A stretch of DNA of 64,000 bases from CBDFNC01 sp965249895 (GTDB lineage Bacteria; Pseudomonadota; Gammaproteobacteria; Enterobacterales; CBDFNC01): assembly GCA_965249895.1 (NCBI GenBank), contig CBDFNC010000001.1, forward strand, positions 1,178,001-1,242,000, written 5' to 3'. A program made the translations under genes and the position numbers. This document shows positions 60,738-64,000 of this stretch, one piece after another. The notes under the pieces were generated by a model. It saw only the letters and a program-made list of their open reading frames with translations, was not told where the DNA came from and made no database searches. Within the stretch, counting starts at the first letter, position 1, and the number at the start of each line of letters is the position of its first letter.

Positions 60738-60941
60738 ATGCAAATTATCATGGGGCTGGTGGGCGTTGCGGATTTGCTGGGTAGTGCCAGCTGTCCCGAG
60801 TCTTTGTCTGCCACTGCCAATATATTTGTGGGCCAAACTGAAGCGCCGTTAGTGGTGCGCCCACTATCATTTTCTTCTCATTCCGTTGCTGTTTCCAAAA
60901 TGACCCAGTCAGAGCTGTTTGCCGTTATGGGCGCTGCTTAA
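60738..60941 (+). pseudogene. Fragment of a NupC-type nucleoside transporter gene
   Basis: The frame reads GLVGVADLLGSASCPESLSA, then ATANIFVGQTEAPLVVRP and MTQSELFAVMGA and stops. NupC/CNT transporters carry the same sequence ANIFVGQTEAPL...MT.SELFAVM. The start and most of the membrane helices are missing, and a short stretch (SFSSHSVAVSK) replaces family residues between the two motifs. A nucleoside transporter next to deoCAB makes sense as a former operon member. Confidence 0.8.
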
Positions 60942-61134
60942 CCTGCCAGCCGCTTACTCAGATCAAAGCGGATGGGATGTTAGTTTTATAGAATACAGAA
61001 AATTTACCACCCTTTTGGGTAATACAGGGCTGCAGGAAGCCGCTCTGTTAGTAATAGTTTAAGACTTAGGTTTTAAATATCAGGCGGTTAAACGGATTTA
61101 AATGAATATCTTCAAGGAACCAAGCCCGCATCAG

Positions 61135-61154
61135 TCCCGTTGTTATCAACGGGA
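61135..61154 (+). promoter_or_regulatory. Perfect inverted repeat in the deo leader
   Basis: TCCCGTTG-TTAT-CAACGGGA, an 8-bp perfect stem, lies 100 bases before deoC. It could be an operator or an RNA hairpin in the leader; no T-run follows, so it is not an intrinsic terminator. The rest of 60942-61253 holds the second direct-repeat unit and no gene. Confidence 0.45.
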
Positions 61155-61253
61155 GAATATGAAGTATTGATCTTGATACGGAGTAGATGATGTTCGGAAT
61201 GAAAATATGTTATCTGGCGTTTGAGCTCCACCAAATTAATCCAGGAGCAAAAA

Positions 61254-62024
61254 ATGACGGATAACCAAAAAGTGGCGCAACAGGCCCTTAGCCTAATGGA
61301 CCTGACCACGCTGAATGACAATGATACCGATGCTAACGTGATCAAACTGTGTCAGCAGGCAAAAACGCCGGCAGGCAACACTGCGGCTATTTGTATCTAT
61401 CCAAGGTTTATCCCAGTGGCGAAAAAAACCTTGCGAGAGCTGGGAGCCGAGCAGGTAAAAATTGCCACAGTGACTAATTTTCCGCACGGTAATGGGGATA
61501 TCGATATTGCCGTAGCCGAGACTCGTGCTGCGGTAGCCTATGGTGCCGATGAAGTAGACGTCGTCTTCCCTTATAAGGCGTTTTTGGCGGGTGATAAACA
61601 AATAGGTTTTGAGCTGGTGAAATCCTGTAAAGCGGCTTGTAGTGACAGTGTATTATTAAAGGTGATACTGGAAACCGGTGAAATCAAAGATCCTGCACTG
61701 ATCAAACAAGCCAGCGAAATCGCTATCGACGCCGGCGCCAACTTTATAAAAACCAGCACGGGTAAGGTTGCGGTTAACGCCACGCTGGAAGCGGCCGAAA
61801 TTATGCTGACAGTGATTAAACAGAAAAATACTCAGGTTGGTTTTAAACCCGCTGGCGGTGTAAAAACCACCGAAGATGCAGCGCAATACCTGGAGCTGGC
61901 GGCATCCATTTTAGGCCCTGACTGGGTTAGTCCAAGCTCGTTCCGTTTCGGCGCCTCCAGCTTGTTAGCCAATTTACTGGATACTCTTGTGGTATCTCAT
62001 GAACTTAAAGGCACCGGCTACTAG
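61254..62024 (+). CDS. deoC: Deoxyribose-phosphate aldolase
   Basis: 256 residues, class I aldolase that splits 2-deoxyribose-5-phosphate to glyceraldehyde-3-phosphate and acetaldehyde. The Schiff-base lysine is in NFIKTSTGKVAVNATLE, the second lysine in VGFKPAGGVKTTEDA, and VDVVFPYKAFLAG and LLKVILETGEI are also typical. AGGAG lies before the ATG at 61254; an ATG 11 codons earlier lacks a good site. First gene of deoC-deoA-deoB for salvage of deoxynucleosides. Confidence 0.96.
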   Translation: MTDNQKVAQQALSLMDLTTLNDNDTDANVIKLCQQAKTPAGNTAAICIYPRFIPVAKKTLRELGAEQVKIATVTNFPHGNGDIDIAVAETRAAVAYGADEVDVVFPYKAFLAGDKQIGFELVKSCKAACSDSVLLKVILETGEIKDPALIKQASEIAIDAGANFIKTSTGKVAVNATLEAAEIMLTVIKQKNTQVGFKPAGGVKTTEDAAQYLELAASILGPDWVSPSSFRFGASSLLANLLDTLVVSHELKGTGY

Positions 62025-62033
62025 GAGGTCTTT

Positions 62034-63359
62034 ATGTTTCTTCCCCAGGAAATTATTCGCAAGAAGCGGGACGGTATCTCCCTGACAGATCAGGAAATCG
62101 GGCGCTTTATTCAGGGTATTACCAATAACACTGTATCCGAAGGTCAAATTGCCGCCTTTGCCATGTCTGTGTATTTTAACGGCATGGAGATGCCAGAGCG
62201 GATTTCTCTGGTCAAAGCCATGCGTGACTCAGGCTCGGTTTTGGCCTGGGACTCCCTGGGGCTAAACGGCCCTGTGGTGGATAAGCACAGCACAGGTGGT
62301 GTGGGTGATGTAATTTCCCTGATGCTGGGACCTATGGTTGCGGCTTGTGGCGGTTATGTGCCTATGATTTCGGGTCGTGGCCTGGGGCATACCGGCGGCA
62401 CCCTGGATAAACTGGACGCTATTCCCGGCTACCAAACCAGCGTAGACAGTCCGCTTTTTCGTAAAGTGGTGAAGGAAGTTGGGGTAGCTATCGTCGGCCA
62501 AACCGCCGACCTGGCCCCTGCGGATAAACGCTTTTATGCCACCCGGGACATTACCGCCACGGTGGAATCCCTGGATCTGATCACAGCCTCTATTTTGTCG
62601 AAAAAACTGGCGGAAGGACTGAATGCCCTGGTGATGGACGTTAAAGTGGGTAGCGGCGCCTTTATGCCTGATTACGCGTCATCACAAGCACTGGCGCAGA
62701 GTATCGTCGACGTGGCCCACGGCGCCGGTGTTCCCACCACGTCACTGCTGACCGATATGAACCAGGTGCTGGCGTCTTCTGCCGGTAATGCGCTGGAAGT
62801 ATTAGAAGCGGTGAATTACCTGAAAGGGGTGTACCGCAACCCAAGGTTACATCAGGTGACCATGGCGTTAAGCACACAAATGCTGGTGTTATCCGGCTTG
62901 GCGGCTGATGAAGCAGCGGCAAACGCGAAGCTGGAGCAGGCGCTTGCCAGTGGTCGAGCGGCCGAGGTGTTTGCTCGTATGGTTGCAGAGCTTGGCGGGC
63001 CGGTGGACTTTGTGGAGTCTCCGCAAAAATACTTGCCTCAAGCCGGCATTATCCGTCCTGTTTATGCAGAACGGTCCGGTTATCTGACTGCGTTAGATAC
63101 CCGGGCCATGGGGCTGGCAGTGGTGGAGCTGGGTGGCGGCCGCCGAAATGCCGATGACACTATCGATTATGCGGTGGGTCTCAGCCAGGTCGCTGGTTTG
63201 GGTCAGGCGGTTGCTAACGACAAGCCTGTTTGCATGGTGCATGCCAGAGACGAAGCCGGATTCGAATTGGCAGCCGCAGAAGTCAGAAAAGCTGTGGTTG
63301 TCAGTGATTCTCAACCTGAAGCCAAGCCTGTGGTTTATCGTAAAATCAGCAAGGCTTAA
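62034..63359 (+). CDS. deoA: Thymidine phosphorylase
   Basis: 441 residues. Converts thymidine and phosphate to thymine and 2-deoxyribose-1-phosphate. Signatures: LVDKHSTGGVGDVISLMLGP-type stretch (residues about 83-100), SGRGLGHTGGTLDKLDAIPG and LVMDVKVGSGAFM. Length equals E. coli DeoA (440). TAGGAGG lies before the ATG, nine bases after deoC, so both are co-transcribed; deoB follows ten bases later. Confidence 0.96.
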   Translation: MFLPQEIIRKKRDGISLTDQEIGRFIQGITNNTVSEGQIAAFAMSVYFNGMEMPERISLVKAMRDSGSVLAWDSLGLNGPVVDKHSTGGVGDVISLMLGPMVAACGGYVPMISGRGLGHTGGTLDKLDAIPGYQTSVDSPLFRKVVKEVGVAIVGQTADLAPADKRFYATRDITATVESLDLITASILSKKLAEGLNALVMDVKVGSGAFMPDYASSQALAQSIVDVAHGAGVPTTSLLTDMNQVLASSAGNALEVLEAVNYLKGVYRNPRLHQVTMALSTQMLVLSGLAADEAAANAKLEQALASGRAAEVFARMVAELGGPVDFVESPQKYLPQAGIIRPVYAERSGYLTALDTRAMGLAVVELGGGRRNADDTIDYAVGLSQVAGLGQAVANDKPVCMVHARDEAGFELAAAEVRKAVVVSDSQPEAKPVVYRKISKA

Positions 63360-63368
63360 GGAGCGAAT

Positions 63369-64000
63369 ATGAAACGCGTATTTATTCTGATGATGGACTC
63401 CTTTGGTATCGGCGCCAGTGACGATGCGGTTAAGTTTGGTGACGTTGGCGCCAATACCTTTGGCAGTATCGCTAAGGCTTGCGCCGAAGGGCGCGCCGAT
63501 CACGACCGAAGCGGACCGCTAAAATTGCCTAACCTGACTAAATTAGGTCTGGTGCTGGCGGGAGAGGAAAGCGCAGGTGAGCTCCCCATGGGCATGGATA
63601 ACAAGGTCGTTCCCATAGGTGCATATGGTTATGCTCAGGAGTTGTCCAGCGGTAAGGATACGCCGAGTGGTCATTGGGAAATTGCCGGGGTGCCGATACT
63701 GTTTGACTGGGGTTATTTCAGCGATACAACAAACAGTTTCCCGCAAACTCTGCTGGATGAGCTTTGCTTACGGGCTGGGCTGGAAGGTTATTTGGGCAAC
63801 TGCCACGCGTCTGGTACCGATATCCTGGAGTCCCTGGGTGAACAGCATATGAAAACCGGTTATCCGATTTTCTACACCTCGGCGGACAGCGTGTTTCAAA
63901 TCGCAGCCCATGAAGAAACCTTTGGTCTTGAGCGCCTGATCAAGTTATGTGAGCTGGCTCGGGAATTACTGGATGAATATAACATTGGCCGGGTTATCGC
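63369..64000 (+). CDS. deoB: Phosphopentomutase, N-terminal half, runs off window
   Basis: The visible 210 residues start MKRVFILMMDSFGIGASDDA with the metal-binding aspartate, then GDVGANTFGSIAKACAEGRA, YGYAQELSSGKDTPSGHWEI (active-site threonine region) and LGNCHASGTDILESLG. The enzyme interconverts deoxyribose-1-phosphate and deoxyribose-5-phosphate, linking DeoA to DeoC. AAGGAG precedes the ATG. The C-terminus lies outside. Confidence 0.96.
   Translation, partial: MKRVFILMMDSFGIGASDDAVKFGDVGANTFGSIAKACAEGRADHDRSGPLKLPNLTKLGLVLAGEESAGELPMGMDNKVVPIGAYGYAQELSSGKDTPSGHWEIAGVPILFDWGYFSDTTNSFPQTLLDELCLRAGLEGYLGNCHASGTDILESLGEQHMKTGYPIFYTSADSVFQIAAHEETFGLERLIKLCELARELLDEYNIGRVI

Overview
The window looks like a chromosomal segment of a marine-type gammaproteobacterium, probably Alteromonadales. 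The genes recall Shewanella/Alteromonas relatives (ybiT, CheV, a PhoP-like regulator, MtfA, prfC, and a yjjV-like gene followed by deoCAB as in enterics). The genus cannot be fixed from sequence alone. There is no large phage or plasmid island, but small repeats and decaying genes are common.

Layout. 1-9967: end of an unrecognised gene, tRNA-Gly, a UshA-like phosphoesterase without signal peptide, a large UvrD/HelD-like helicase with zinc ribbons, a broken epimerase gene, ASCH, VOC and NYN proteins, and ybiT. 10168-19337: a four-gene minus-strand operon (NfeD/YqiJ-like membrane protein, flotillin, 1670-residue DUF3686-type AAA ATPase, phospholipase-D-fold protein) with a divergent small membrane gene. 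19338-20313: a tandem array of terminator-like hairpins interrupted by a small dispersed element. 20314-31111: a CHASE2 / exported protein / M48 lipoprotein operon, an MgtE-type transporter that may lack its N-terminal domain, a lactonase, a CHASE histidine kinase, a PLP trans-sulfuration enzyme, then a MITE-like element, a second copy of the dispersed element and the tail of a GGDEF gene. 31112-47573: MtfA, a double-receiver protein, MEMO1/AMMECR1 pair, PhoPQ-like pair, CDF transporter, CheV, a SufR-like regulator facing a flavin reductase, an epimerase-VOC-questin oxidase operon, a methyltransferase and a PAP2 gene split by a stop codon. 47061-53444: a TRAP transporter and winged-helix regulator divergent from 5-oxoprolinase genes pxpABC, plausibly an uptake and hydrolysis unit for 5-oxoproline or a related acid. 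53902-64000: prfC, an iron-dependent dioxygenase, TatD/YjjV, DUF2024, a frameshifted exported protein facing a Cys-bearing MarR regulator, a nupC remnant, and deoC-deoA-deoB for deoxynucleoside catabolism.

Most unusual signal. Within 6.5 kb, three genes have one end repeated in tandem outside the gene. The prfC 3' end is present nine times with a 113-bp period, the DUF2024 gene 3' end has two full ghosts (135-bp period) plus a shortened one, and the pxpC 5' end has three ghosts (104-bp period), each with a ribosome binding site and ATG. In the prfC ghosts every difference I see in the coding-derived part is synonymous. In the DUF2024 ghosts the peptide is still readable although the DNA has diverged. 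This suggests the ghosts descend from functional or allelic gene ends rather than from neutral copies of the present gene. The flotillin/DUF3686/PLD operon is the best candidate for a little-described cellular system.
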